Below are positions 1 through 6,940 of a DNA stretch of 24,105 bases, in pieces. Made by a program: the position numbers and the translations under genes. The DNA comes from Nanohaloarchaea archaeon PL-Br10_U2g5 (GTDB taxonomy: Archaea > Halobacteriota > Halobacteria > Halobacteriales > Haloferacaceae), in NCBI GenBank assembly GCA_001564205.1, contig LKMY01000004.1, positions 1 through 24,105 of the forward strand, read 5' to 3'. Below the pieces are notes generated by a model. It ran no database searches. It had not been told where the DNA came from and saw only the letters and a list, made by a program, of their open reading frames with translations. Each line of letters opens with the position of its first letter. The first letter of the stretch is position 1.

Positions 1-135
1 GACGAGTATGATACCAACGATACCTGGCAATCGGTACCGTTCCATCACAATGGGCGCGACAAGAAAGCACATCACCGCTATCGCGAACACCAGAATCGGG
101 TCCTCAAACGGTAGCGGTGTCAGAAGCGTAGCCAT
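1..135 (-). CDS. Cation/proton antiporter, N-terminal fragment (cut by window edge)
   Basis: Only the first 45 codons are present, reading leftward from ATG 135-133 and leaving the window at base 1. The fragment begins [20 protein letters not shown] and continues with a hydrophobic segment (about residues 13-30), the charged turn MERYRLPG, and a second hydrophobic start GIVGIILV. This layout (short extracellular end, first helix, 'RLP-x-IVG-I-ILVG' start of the second helix) is typical of Kef/NapA-type monovalent cation:proton antiporters (CPA2), membrane proteins that exchange Na+ or K+ for H+. A halophile needs such exchangers for ion homeostasis. Transport specificity cannot be judged from the fragment, nor whether a C-terminal TrkA/RCK regulatory domain follows. 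It lies downstream of the ATP-grasp gene on the same strand, but a 391-nt gap suggests separate transcription. Confidence 0.7.
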   Translation of the reverse strand, partial: MATLLTPLPFEDPILVFAIAVMCFLVAPIVMERYRLPGIVGIILV

Positions 136-526
136 TGCTTCTCAACACGATCACGGACGAGCAACAAAAGGCTGCGGGACGGCTCCTTCAAAGAGACGCA
201 AACTGACGTGTTGTTGCTTGTCGAGAGCGTATCGTGAGGTCAACTCGCATCCCTCCGAAACCGAGTCCGACTTCGCTGATGCCGCCGGCTCTCAACAGAG
301 TATAAACATCGTGAAAGAGAGTAGCTGAATATGAGTCGCTAGCAGATCAGACCAGCGTACCGGAAGCAGCTCAGCGTGTACTATCACGTCTCATCCGAGT
401 GTTTTCCGGAGAAGAACGTGACTGCAAGCCTCTTTTATACGGCAGATGGACCGTGAGTTTATCGAACCGCTTGCAGTAAACCAGCTACAAGACCTATTGA
501 CACCCTTCTCCGCCTGAAGACGGCCG
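136..526. other. Intergenic region, no gene seen
   Basis: 391 nt between the antiporter start and the ATP-grasp stop. All open frames here are short or shadows of neighbouring genes. The stretch is more AT-rich than the coding DNA. It holds a weak TATA-like site for the antiporter (161-170) and a second minus-strand candidate, TTTATACT, near 300-307, which would give a long leader. No RNA gene or convincing repeat was seen. Confidence 0.5.
161..170 (-). promoter_or_regulatory. Possible TATA element of the antiporter gene
   Basis: On the minus strand CTTTTGTTGC is centred about 31 nt upstream of the antiporter ATG at 135. That fits an archaeal promoter with a very short leader. The match to a TATA box is weak. 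Confidence 0.25.
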
Positions 527-1807
527 TTACCGCAAGTCCCCTGCAGACGTGTCCGAGCCGACATCGGCGTAATCTTTCGCTGTTTCCATACCCACGAGTG
601 CTCGAACTGCGGCGGCGACGAATCGAGGATCGTCGGCTCGGAGGTAGTCGAACCGACGATTTCGAAGGCACGAAACAGCGATCTCTGCAGCGCGACGGCC
701 GAACGACGGCGATTCCAGAAATGGAGAGTCGTCCGATCGGATGCTCATCAGGTGTTTCAACTCTCCGTAGGAGATGTGACACGGCGTTCCGATCGGGTAC
801 GCGTCGTCGAAGGGACCGGTCTCGCCGTTGGCCTGATTCCAGTAGAACTTCGGAAAATCGACACCCGCTCGAACGGCTTCCGGAAGTGATAACCAAACTC
901 GCGGGTTGAGTTCGAGGAACTTCCACTCGCCGGTATCGGCGTCTTTGATATACTCGATGCATGCGAACCCGTGCCAATCAAGCTCTTCGAGCAACTGGGT
1001 CGCCACTTCGTCGACGTCTCGAGAGAAGGCGGATTTCCGATAAACACCGCCGCCGCCGACCCACGAGACTTTCCTGATCTGTCTGTGCTGATACGTTGCG
1101 AGCGGCTCACCCTCGTCCCACAGCGCACAGTAAAGATGCTTGTCTGCCTCGGGAATGAACTCTTGGACGATCGGCTCATGACGGAACCCTTCTCGTAACG
1201 CCGCTTGGTCCGGCGACTTCTCCGCAGTGAGAAACCTCACTCGGTTCACCTCGGCGACCTCGTTGGCGTCGAACTGGGGACTGTACGCGTCAGTGAGAAT
1301 GTTGTATCGGGATTTGACGACTGCGTCGACGTTCCAGTCAGCAACATTCGACAGCGGTTCGGTCCTCGCGTGTGGAACGCCGGCGGATTCGGCTGCAGCC
1401 GCGAGCTGGACCCGGTCGTGTCCGCGCTCCAGAGTCGTCATCGACGGCGCGACGAGCGAGACGTGCTCGTCGAACGCGTCGGCATAGCGGGCGAACAGGT
1501 ACACGTCGCACTCCCGTACGGGAACGATCGTCTGTACTTCGGGGCGGGCGGCTACCTCTAGAAGGCCGTCCCGATAGCCGATTAGATCGGTCCAAGGGGA
1601 CGGGAGTCCTCTCCGTTCGGAACAGTATCTCGATGAGAAGTGCGGGATCCGATCCAGTTCCGAGGCGACGATCGTATCAACGCCGGCTCGGTGAAGCGAC
1701 CGCATACAGCCGTAGCTCTTCATCTGTCGACCGGTCGGTATCAACACGGCAGATTTTCCGGTGTCCACCGCTTCCGTCGAGTTCGTAGCAGTGGTTCTTG
1801 GAGTCAT
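527..1807 (-). CDS. ATP-grasp family carboxylate-amine ligase-like protein
   Basis: This 426-aa protein has the ATP-grasp layout. The N-terminal pre-ATP domain begins VLIPTGRQMKSYGCMRSL (about residues 21-38). The ATP-binding lysine is in VVKSRYN (K165), the hinge region is IVQEFIPE (213-220), a glycine-rich loop is VGGGGVYRK (250-258), and the metal-binding end is CIEYI (E285 region) plus FLELNPRVW (297-305). Enzymes with this fold join a carboxylate to an amine or thiol through an acyl-phosphate; the closest type I recognise is the CarB-like 'carboxylate-amine ligase' group. Substrates are unknown. It overlaps the glycosyltransferase stop by ATGA (1804-1807), so the two are probably translated together and act in one pathway, perhaps attaching an amino acid or similar group to a glycan (inference). 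Its own ATG is at 1805-1807. Confidence 0.8.
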   Translation of the reverse strand: MTPRTTATNSTEAVDTGKSAVLIPTGRQMKSYGCMRSLHRAGVDTIVASELDRIPHFSSRYCSERRGLPSPWTDLIGYRDGLLEVAARPEVQTIVPVRECDVYLFARYADAFDEHVSLVAPSMTTLERGHDRVQLAAAAESAGVPHARTEPLSNVADWNVDAVVKSRYNILTDAYSPQFDANEVAEVNRVRFLTAEKSPDQAALREGFRHEPIVQEFIPEADKHLYCALWDEGEPLATYQHRQIRKVSWVGGGGVYRKSAFSRDVDEVATQLLEELDWHGFACIEYIKDADTGEWKFLELNPRVWLSLPEAVRAGVDFPKFYWNQANGETGPFDDAYPIGTPCHISYGELKHLMSIRSDDSPFLESPSFGRRAAEIAVSCLRNRRFDYLRADDPRFVAAAVRALVGMETAKDYADVGSDTSAGDLR

Positions 1808-2736
1808 GATGCGTTCGCCTCATAGAGCGCTTCGATCCGGTCAAGCTGGTTCGACAGGCTGATCGACGAGACGGCTTCCCGGCCGTTCGATCGCTCGGGC
1901 GCGTTGAGAGTCGTCGCCAGCGCGTCGGCTAACACGTCGTCGTCGCTGTCAACGACCGACGGCGAGACGCCGTCGAGCAGCCGAGCGACGTCACCGACGT
2001 CGACGGCGACGACCGGCAAGTTACACGCGAGCGCCTCCTTTACCGAGTTGGGACAGCCCTCACTCTTCGACGTCAGGAGCATCGCGTCCGCGGCATTCAT
2101 GTACAGCGGCATTTGGTCGTGTGTCGCTCCGGTAACCGTCTGTAGCCGGACCGGACCGTCGATCCTGGATCTGACCTCATCGACGATCCGCTCTGCTCGC
2201 GGGTAGTCTTTCACGTCGCGAGAGGGGCCGTAGGGGAACAGTACATGGCGAGCGCCCGGATCCCAACCCAGTTCGGTGCGGGCTTCCGTCTGCGATTGGG
2301 GACGAAACTTGGAGAGATCGACGCCGTGGGGGATCAGGTGGGTGTCTCGGGACAACTCGTCGGCCATCTCCTCGGACATCACCACGACTTCGTCGGCGAA
2401 GCGGGCCCACTGTCGGGTTATCGGTCCCAAACCGCCCAAGAGATCACTGCCCCACAGTGAAAGTATGACAGGGTGGAACGGCTGGACCACTGCTGGCGGT
2501 GCGGTGAGGCCATAACTAGCGTGAACGAGGTCGTAGTCGTCGCGGGCGGTCGCCACCGCGTTTACGTAGAACCGCACGTAGGCCGACGCGGGACGGCGAT
2601 CCGTCTGCCGTCCGTCGACGACGCTGTCTCCGGGAACGGAAAGCACGTCGAGGTCGTGGCCACGCTCACGGAGCCCGGTGACCTGCTGGCGGAAGAACTT
2701 CGAGTGACCGTTGGTTACGAGACGGAGGACGCGCAT
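1804..2736 (-). CDS. GT4-family glycosyltransferase
   Basis: This 310-aa GT-B-fold transferase begins MRVLRLVTNGHSKFFRQQVT. The N-terminal half carries the acceptor-side Rossmann start and a GHDLDVLSVPG segment. The C-terminal half ends in the donor-binding E-x7-E signature SEGCPNSVKEAL followed by LPVVAVDVGDVARLL. These features define GT4 enzymes, which transfer a sugar from a nucleotide-sugar donor at the cytoplasmic membrane face. Donor and acceptor are unknown. I chose ATG 2736 because four upstream codons could only begin with TTG at 2748, while MRVLRLV is the usual family beginning. It is shorter than many GT4 enzymes (350-400 aa), mainly between the two domains. It is the first gene of a two-gene unit with the ATP-grasp gene (ATGA overlap), which suggests polysaccharide, glycolipid or glycopeptide synthesis. 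Confidence 0.85.
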   Translation of the reverse strand: MRVLRLVTNGHSKFFRQQVTGLRERGHDLDVLSVPGDSVVDGRQTDRRPASAYVRFYVNAVATARDDYDLVHASYGLTAPPAVVQPFHPVILSLWGSDLLGGLGPITRQWARFADEVVVMSEEMADELSRDTHLIPHGVDLSKFRPQSQTEARTELGWDPGARHVLFPYGPSRDVKDYPRAERIVDEVRSRIDGPVRLQTVTGATHDQMPLYMNAADAMLLTSKSEGCPNSVKEALACNLPVVAVDVGDVARLLDGVSPSVVDSDDDVLADALATTLNAPERSNGREAVSSISLSNQLDRIEALYEANAS

Positions 2737-2951
2737 CGTGATTACCAACGCATCCCGATCGCTGACGGGTCTCCGATAGCCGCCAGTAGATCGCTGTCGG
2801 TCGGGGGCGAAGAAAAGGGCCTTTTTTGTAGCACGACGGACTGACGATTTGGTTTCATTGACTGATCAGCCTGCTCTGTGTTGCTTTGTAAATAAGAGTC
2901 TATTCGCGAAGAGGTGCCGGTAGGAGACGGCTACTCGTTACTCCGTTGACG

Positions 2952-3017
2952 ATGAGTTCTTTCGAGACCATGCAGAGACGAGGGCTCAGCAAGCGTGTCA
3001 ACAAGGAATCGGCGTAA
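2952..3017 (+). other. 21-codon open frame upstream of PIN remnant
   Basis: ATG at 2952 opens a 21-residue frame that begins MSSFETMQRRGLSKRV and ends at TAA 3015-3017, only 9 nt before the PIN-like ATG. Toxin genes of the PIN class usually follow a small antitoxin gene, so this could be what is left of an antitoxin. I recognise no antitoxin motif in it, and it may be chance. Confidence 0.25.
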
Positions 3018-3026
3018 TCATGACGA

Positions 3027-3098
3027 ATGAAGCTGGTCACCGACGCCAACGTCTTCATCTCCGCACTCATCGCTGATTCGTCGGCCGTCGAACGATAG
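3027..3098 (+). pseudogene. Truncated PIN-domain (VapC-like) toxin remnant
   Basis: The 23-residue frame begins MKLVTDANVFISALIADSS and stops at TAG 3096-3098. The beginning matches the first strand and helix of archaeal PIN-domain ribonucleases, in which the aspartate of the (V/T)DANV motif is the first metal-binding catalytic residue. A complete PIN domain is about 130 aa, so about 80% is missing. I could not find its continuation in the other frames before the tRNA gene. This is therefore a broken gene, not a short functional one. VapC toxins cleave RNA and are neutralised by a partner antitoxin; nothing of that activity can remain here. Confidence 0.5.
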
Positions 3099-3164
3099 CA
3101 CCGGCGCTACGTTCGATAAAGATATCAACACGACGCTTTCGGGTGATTACACCCCTCGAAAATA

Positions 3165-3239
3165 TGAGCGCTGGAGGATTTGAACCCCCGACAACTTGGT
3201 CCGAAGCCAAGCACTCTATCCAGACTGAGCTAAGCGCCC
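3165..3239 (-). tRNA. tRNA-Arg (anticodon UCG)
   Basis: The reverse complement folds as a complete tRNA. The acceptor arm GGGCGCT pairs with AGCGCTC, with one G-U pair. The D-arm region begins TAGCTCAGTCTGG. The anticodon stem is CTTGG/CCAAG with the seven-base loop CTTCGGA, which places TCG at positions 34-36. The T-arm is GGGGGTTCAAATCCTCC, with the invariant TTCAAAT loop. The discriminator base is A (3165). CCA is not encoded. It reads CGA, and possibly other CGN, arginine codons. No intron is visible, since the anticodon loop is uninterrupted. Confidence 0.95.
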
Positions 3240-3262
3240 GTACTGATCGCTACTTTGGTGAA

Positions 3263-3272
3263 GATGTTAAGT
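3263..3272 (-). promoter_or_regulatory. Probable TATA element of tRNA-Arg
   Basis: Minus-strand ACTTAACATC is centred about 29 nt upstream of the mature 5' end of the tRNA, where an archaeal TATA box is expected. Confidence 0.35.
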
Positions 3273-3483
3273 CCCGCGATTCACAGCTGGCGGGGATACG
3301 CAGATTCCGAACCGGTGTCCGGACCAGAGAATATGATAACAGGTAGCTGTGATAACCGAATATCAGCATCGCAAGCGATCAAAAAGAATATTATTCGGAG
3401 CGGGTATGTTTTTCATAGTAGATGTGTCTTGGTCGTACGGCGCCACAGCCGAACGAGCGGCCCGAGTCGGTTCTACGGTTTCC

Positions 3484-3488
3484 GAGGT
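3484..3488 (+). promoter_or_regulatory. Shine-Dalgarno site for the KaiC-like ATPase
   Basis: GAGGT lies six bases before ATG 3495 and can pair with the 3' end of archaeal 16S rRNA (CCUCC). It decides the start, because the same frame stays open upstream to 3255 without similarity to the family. A leadered mRNA is implied. Confidence 0.5.
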
Positions 3489-3494
3489 ACGCCC

Positions 3495-4094
3495 ATGTAT
3501 GATCTGAGACCGCAGTTCGATGAAGCGGTCGAACCGGGAACGAACCTCCTCTTCACCGGGCCGCCACTCACCGGAAAACGGCAGATCATGATGGATCTGC
3601 TGGCAACCGGAACCGAGCGTGGCGACGGCGCGATTGTCGTTACGACGAAAGACAGCGGCGACCGCGTGTTAAAAAACTACGCGAAGCGGACTCCTTACGA
3701 GGGAAAACCCGTCGCCGTCGTCGACTGTGTCACTCGCCAGCAGGGCGGGAAAACGCAGGAGTCAGACCGGATCAAATACGCCTCCTCACCAGTGGATATG
3801 ACCGGAATTGGTATCAAGCTCTCCGAGTTCTTACAGGCGTTTAGCGACCGCGGAATCGGAAACAATCGCGTGATGGTCCACTCGTTGTCGACGCTTCTGA
3901 TGTACTCGGATCTCCAGACGGTGTTCCGCTTTCTGCACGTGTTTACTGGACGGATACAGAGCGTCAACGGGCTCGGTCTGTTCAGTATCGACTCAACGTC
4001 GCACGATGAGCAGGCAATGAATACACTCAAGCAGCTCTTTGACGGAGTGATTACCCTTTCGGAGGATGACGAGCCGCAGATTCGTCTGGCCTAA
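3495..4094 (+). CDS. KaiC/RecA-like P-loop protein, haloarchaeal HtlB/DUF7504-like
   Basis: This 199-aa cytoplasmic protein has a RecA/KaiC-type core. A P-loop-like segment FTGPPLTGKRQI spans residues 20-31, strand AIVVTTKD spans 46-53, a core strand VMVHSLSTLL spans 126-135, and FSIDSTSHDEQ spans 163-173. The Walker A ends GKR instead of GK[ST], and the aspartate expected at the end of Walker B is H129. Classical ATP hydrolysis is therefore doubtful; nucleotide or partner binding without turnover is possible. Small proteins of this kind are widespread in haloarchaea, often named RAD55-family or HTR-like, with unknown roles suggested in signalling. The upstream region (3240-3494) has only vague TATA-like tracts. 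It is monocistronic and convergent with ftsY. Confidence 0.7.
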   Translation: MYDLRPQFDEAVEPGTNLLFTGPPLTGKRQIMMDLLATGTERGDGAIVVTTKDSGDRVLKNYAKRTPYEGKPVAVVDCVTRQQGGKTQESDRIKYASSPVDMTGIGIKLSEFLQAFSDRGIGNNRVMVHSLSTLLMYSDLQTVFRFLHVFTGRIQSVNGLGLFSIDSTSHDEQAMNTLKQLFDGVITLSEDDEPQIRLA

Positions 4095-4188
4095 GCCTGC
4101 GGATTCAACGCCTTTTCGAATCTCACAGAACTGTACCGATCACTTCCCACGCGTAGTCGATACTGAACTGGAACTGAGAACAGAGTGC

Positions 4189-5340
4189 TCAGTCTCCGCC
4201 GAGCAGGCTCTCTACTAGCTCTTCGGGGTCGAACAGGGTAATATCATCGTACCCTTGACCGGTACCGAGGAATAGTATTGGCTTGCCGGTGACGTACGCA
4301 ACGGAGATGGCTGCGCCGCCGGAAGAATCGGCATCGGCTTTCGTCAATATCGCACCATCGATCGCGGCCGCGTCATTGAACTCTTTTGCACGGGTGACCG
4401 CATCCTGTCCTGCGACAGCTTCGTCGACAAACAGGGTCATATCCGGGTCGACGACGCGGTCGATCTTCTCCAACTGCGCCATCAGGTCGTCGCTTGTGTG
4501 GAGCCGACCGGCCGTGTCGCCGAGGACGACATCGATGTCGTTCGCCTCGGCGTACTCGACACCGTCGTAAATGACCGCCGCCGGGTCACCACCCTGGTCG
4601 TGGGCAATCAGCTCCCGATCGAGTCGGTCCGCGTGCTCCGCGATCTGTTCGTTCGCCCCGGCTCGGTAGGTGTCGCCGTTCGCCAGTACTGACGAGTATC
4701 CCCGGTCGGCGAGCCACTCGGAGAGCTTTGCGATGCTCGTCGTCTTCCCGACGCCGTTGACGCCCGTAAAGACGATCGTGACGGGTTTTTCGGCCTCTGC
4801 GATCCGGTCTTCGAAGTCGAACTGACCGACGGCGATCACGTCGAGCAAGGCGTCGTAAAGCGCTGATTCGACGAGTTCGCCCGTTGTCTCGACCTGCTTT
4901 CGCGACTCGCCGAGCATCTTCTCACGGACCGTGTCAAGGATGCGCTCGGCGACGCTCATCTCCACGTCGCTTTCGAGCAGCGCCATCTCGAGGTTCCACA
5001 GCGGCTCTTCGAGGTCTTCTTCCTCGATGATGATACGGCCGGTCGCGAAGGCTTTGGCGCGCTGGAAGGTGCTCGGCTCGTTGTCGTTGTCCGCGCTCTG
5101 AGAGCCGGTCCTGTCGTCCTCGTCGTCGGTGGGGACATCGGCGCGTTCAGCAGGATCGGCTTCCGTCTCCGCTGTGGGGTGGCTCGTATCGGGGCTCTCA
5201 GTGGTCTCGTCGTCCGCTATGTCGGCATCGTTGGCTTCCGCCTCACCGTCCACCTCGGCCTCAGCGGGCTCCTCGCTGTCGGTACTCTCTTCGACGTCTT
5301 TGCGGAAGCCCGACAGCTTGTCTTTCAGTCCGTCGAACAC
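4189..5340 (-). CDS. ftsY: Signal recognition particle receptor FtsY
   Basis: FtsY (383 aa) is the membrane-associated GTPase that receives SRP-ribosome complexes and hands the nascent chain to the Sec channel. Residues 1-100 form a very acidic A-region rich in E and D. The four-helix N domain spans about 105-180, and the G domain follows: P-loop GVNGVGKTT (193-201), GDTYRAGANEQ (222-232), DTAGR (275-279), the specificity motif TKAD (333-336), and the closing loop GTGQ (359-362) with GYDDITLFDPEELV at the end. All key GTPase residues are present. Translation starts at GTG 5340, nine bases after the pfdA stop, in the unit rpl18a-pfdA-ftsY. This order is widespread in archaea. The acidic extension is expected for a haloarchaeal protein and may contact membrane or translocon. 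Confidence 0.96.
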   Translation of the reverse strand: MFDGLKDKLSGFRKDVEESTDSEEPAEAEVDGEAEANDADIADDETTESPDTSHPTAETEADPAERADVPTDDEDDRTGSQSADNDNEPSTFQRAKAFATGRIIIEEEDLEEPLWNLEMALLESDVEMSVAERILDTVREKMLGESRKQVETTGELVESALYDALLDVIAVGQFDFEDRIAEAEKPVTIVFTGVNGVGKTTSIAKLSEWLADRGYSSVLANGDTYRAGANEQIAEHADRLDRELIAHDQGGDPAAVIYDGVEYAEANDIDVVLGDTAGRLHTSDDLMAQLEKIDRVVDPDMTLFVDEAVAGQDAVTRAKEFNDAAAIDGAILTKADADSSGGAAISVAYVTGKPILFLGTGQGYDDITLFDPEELVESLLGGD

Positions 5341-5349
5341 GGTTCGTCG

Positions 5350-5808
5350 TTACTCCTCGTCGCCTTGCGCCTGCTGCATCTGCTGCATCTGCTGTTGTTG
5401 CATCTGCTGTTGCATCTGCTGGGCCTGCTGTTCGAGCTGCTGGCTCTCAGATTCGAGCTCGTCGATTTCGGCCTGCGTCTCCTCGATGCGATCGTCGAGC
5501 GCCTCCTGCTTGCGGCGGAGCACGTCGACGGCGTCGTCTTGGTCCTGCTCTGCGGAGTAGTTCCCGCCGAGCGAGACGATGATCTCGTCGATATCTTGGA
5601 CTTCGGCGCGGACGTAGGCGCCACCGCCGAGCGGGACCTGCACCGTCGCGCCAGTGTCGAGGGTCTCAATGGCTTCGACCGCGTCGTCGATGTCCGACTG
5701 CTCTTCGTTGAGGTCGTCGATCTCGGATTCGAGAACGTCGATCTCCTCGTCGAGCGCCTGCAGCTCTTGAGAGAGCTGCTGGAGCTGCTGTTGTCCGCCG
5801 CCCATCAT
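5350..5808 (-). CDS. pfdA: Prefoldin subunit alpha
   Basis: The 152-aa product matches archaeal prefoldin alpha: an N-terminal coiled coil (residues 5-45, LQQLSQELQALDEEIDVLES), a central beta-hairpin pair (VQVPLGGGAYVRAEV and IIVSLGGNYSAE, about 56-86), and a C-terminal coiled coil (90-130). Two alpha and four beta subunits form a hexameric, ATP-independent holdase that captures unfolded proteins and passes them to the thermosome. The last ~25 residues are almost only Q and M with an acidic end, encoded by a CTG/TTG-repeat tract (about 5360-5430). The start overlaps the rpl18a stop (ATGA, 5805-5808), so translation is coupled. Two consecutive ATG codons make the exact first residue uncertain by one. 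Confidence 0.95.
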   Translation of the reverse strand: MMGGGQQQLQQLSQELQALDEEIDVLESEIDDLNEEQSDIDDAVEAIETLDTGATVQVPLGGGAYVRAEVQDIDEIIVSLGGNYSAEQDQDDAVDVLRRKQEALDDRIEETQAEIDELESESQQLEQQAQQMQQQMQQQQMQQMQQAQGDEE

Positions 5809-5981
5809 GCTGCGGTCACCTCCTCGATCTCGATCTGGGTGCGCTTCCGGTTGTGTTGGCTGCCGATCGTCGTGTAAACGCGCTCACGGGCGAGATCCTC
5901 GTTCTCCGCTTCGACATCCTTCGTGAAGGGTTGGAAGCCGCCTCGGCTCTGGAACTGTCCACTCACCGTGTAGGTACTCAT
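5805..5981 (-). CDS. rpl18a: 50S ribosomal protein L18Ae (LX, eL20)
   Basis: This 58-aa basic protein begins MSTYTVSGQFQSRGGFQPFT and contains EDLARERVYTTIGSQHNRKR, the classic archaeal LX/L18Ae profile. It belongs to the large ribosomal subunit. The frame is open upstream to 6062, but that extension is not conserved in character, and GGAG stands just before the ATG at 5981, supporting the short form. It is first in the unit with pfdA and ftsY. A promoter-like TTTTTA lies about 40 nt upstream. Confidence 0.93.
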   Translation of the reverse strand: MSTYTVSGQFQSRGGFQPFTKDVEAENEDLARERVYTTIGSQHNRKRTQIEIEEVTAA

Positions 5982-6015
5982 GTTCTCCGATCCGGTAGGG
6001 AGAGGGAAGTATCTT

Positions 6016-6026
6016 CCTAAAAAGTA
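6016..6026 (-). promoter_or_regulatory. Probable TATA element of rpl18a-pfdA-ftsY
   Basis: Minus-strand TACTTTTTAGG would place transcription start near 5995, giving a leader of about 14 nt with GGAG before the ATG at 5981. A second T-rich candidate (GGTTTTTCATT) lies just upstream at about 6031-6041. Confidence 0.4.
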
Positions 6027-6124
6027 GAGCGAATGAAAAACCGGCTCAAACCACGAAAGCACGCGTTAGAAGCGTTTCATCGTTGATCTAGATCTAACGA
6101 ACTCCGAACAGCGTGTCACATCTG

Positions 6125-6940
6125 CTACCCCGTAAGGTCCATCCGTCCGAACCGGATCGCCGCCAACAGAATGAGCCCTATCGCCGCCGCCAGCAACACA
6201 CCTGCACCGGTGAAGTCGTACTCGGCCAACACGAGCACGGCGGAGGGGTCGTAGTGGGCCGTGGGACTAACCCAGCCGATCCAGTCGTATTCGCTCGCCG
6301 CCGCCACCGACTCCAACATGAACAGTGCGAACAACGCCCCGAGCGCGACCCGCTGGGCGATCCCCTCTCGCGAGAAGATCGTTGACACCGCAATTCCCAA
6401 CGCGACACAACACAGGTGATACGGAACGGCGAGCGCATGGACGGCGACGAGACGCTCGATCGCAATCGTCTCACCCACGGCTAGCACGCCGGCGTACGCG
6501 ACGATCGGAAGGATGAGATTCAAGAGGAAAATTAGCGACCAGAGACCGATAAACTGGCCGACAACGACGTCACGGCGCGGAACCGCCGCTGAGAGCGTGA
6601 GATCCATTCGGCCGGAGGCAACATCGCCGGCGATCGTCCCGCCACCCAGGTACGCCAAGTAGAGCCCGACGAGTAGCAGCCACGCGAACTGATAGAACTC
6701 GACCGCGAGAAAGCCCTCGATAGTGGAGATCGAGATGATCCCGAACGCCTCTTGGAACGCGGGCGGGAACGCCTCGACGTAGGCGTCGAGATCGATCCCC
6801 GATGTCGCCAGCGACGGATAAAACGCCAGAAACAGCAGAAGAAAGGCCGACAGTAACCCGGTCAGAACGGCCGAGCCACGGGCACGGCCGGCGGCCTCGT
6901 ATCGTGCAATCGCGAGCCACGGTGCGGGACGATCGCTCAT
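6125..6940 (-). CDS. ABC-2 type transporter permease
   Basis: This 271-aa integral membrane protein has six probable helices: about 20-42, 75-100, 105-120, 135-160, 165-190 and 240-262. Between helices it carries GDVASGRMDLTLSAAVPRRDVVVGQ, the cytoplasmic segment found after the second helix in ABC-2 permeases (usual form 'E-x-x-x-G-x-x-x-x-LL-x-x-P-x-x-R'). It forms the membrane part of an exporter whose ATPase is the preceding gene, overlapping by ATGA (6937-6940). The cargo is unknown; related haloarchaeal pairs are annotated as drug, bacteriocin or copper (NosY-like) exporters without proof. The gene ends 144 nt upstream of rpl18a and interrupts the translation cluster. Confidence 0.85.
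   Translation of the reverse strand: MSDRPAPWLAIARYEAAGRARGSAVLTGLLSAFLLLFLAFYPSLATSGIDLDAYVEAFPPAFQEAFGIISISTIEGFLAVEFYQFAWLLLVGLYLAYLGGGTIAGDVASGRMDLTLSAAVPRRDVVVGQFIGLWSLIFLLNLILPIVAYAGVLAVGETIAIERLVAVHALAVPYHLCCVALGIAVSTIFSREGIAQRVALGALFALFMLESVAAASEYDWIGWVSPTAHYDPSAVLVLAEYDFTGAGVLLAAAIGLILLAAIRFGRMDLTG

Larger units (their letters stand above)
2737..3164. other. Intergenic region with gene remnants
   Basis: 428 nt between the glycosyltransferase start and the tRNA 3' end. It is AT-richer than its surroundings and contains no intact gene. It holds a 21-codon reading frame (2952-3017) and a truncated PIN-domain start (3027-3098). A minus-strand TTATTTAC near 2888-2896 could be a distant promoter for the glycosyltransferase but would give a leader over 100 nt. 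The decayed coding pieces beside a tRNA gene look like the scar of a lost insertion (inference). Confidence 0.5.

Noticed and set aside
2813..2827. Terminator or hairpin AAAAGG-G-CCTTTT
   Set aside because: Only six weak pairs with a one-base loop, which cannot form as RNA; it is more likely chance in an AT-rich patch.
3165..3239. Attachment site duplicated from the tRNA 3' end
   Set aside because: I looked for a second copy of the GGAGGATTTGAACCCCC segment in the window and saw none.
3143..3346. 67-codon plus-strand frame
   Set aside because: It runs through the tRNA-Arg gene on the opposite strand and has no coding features.
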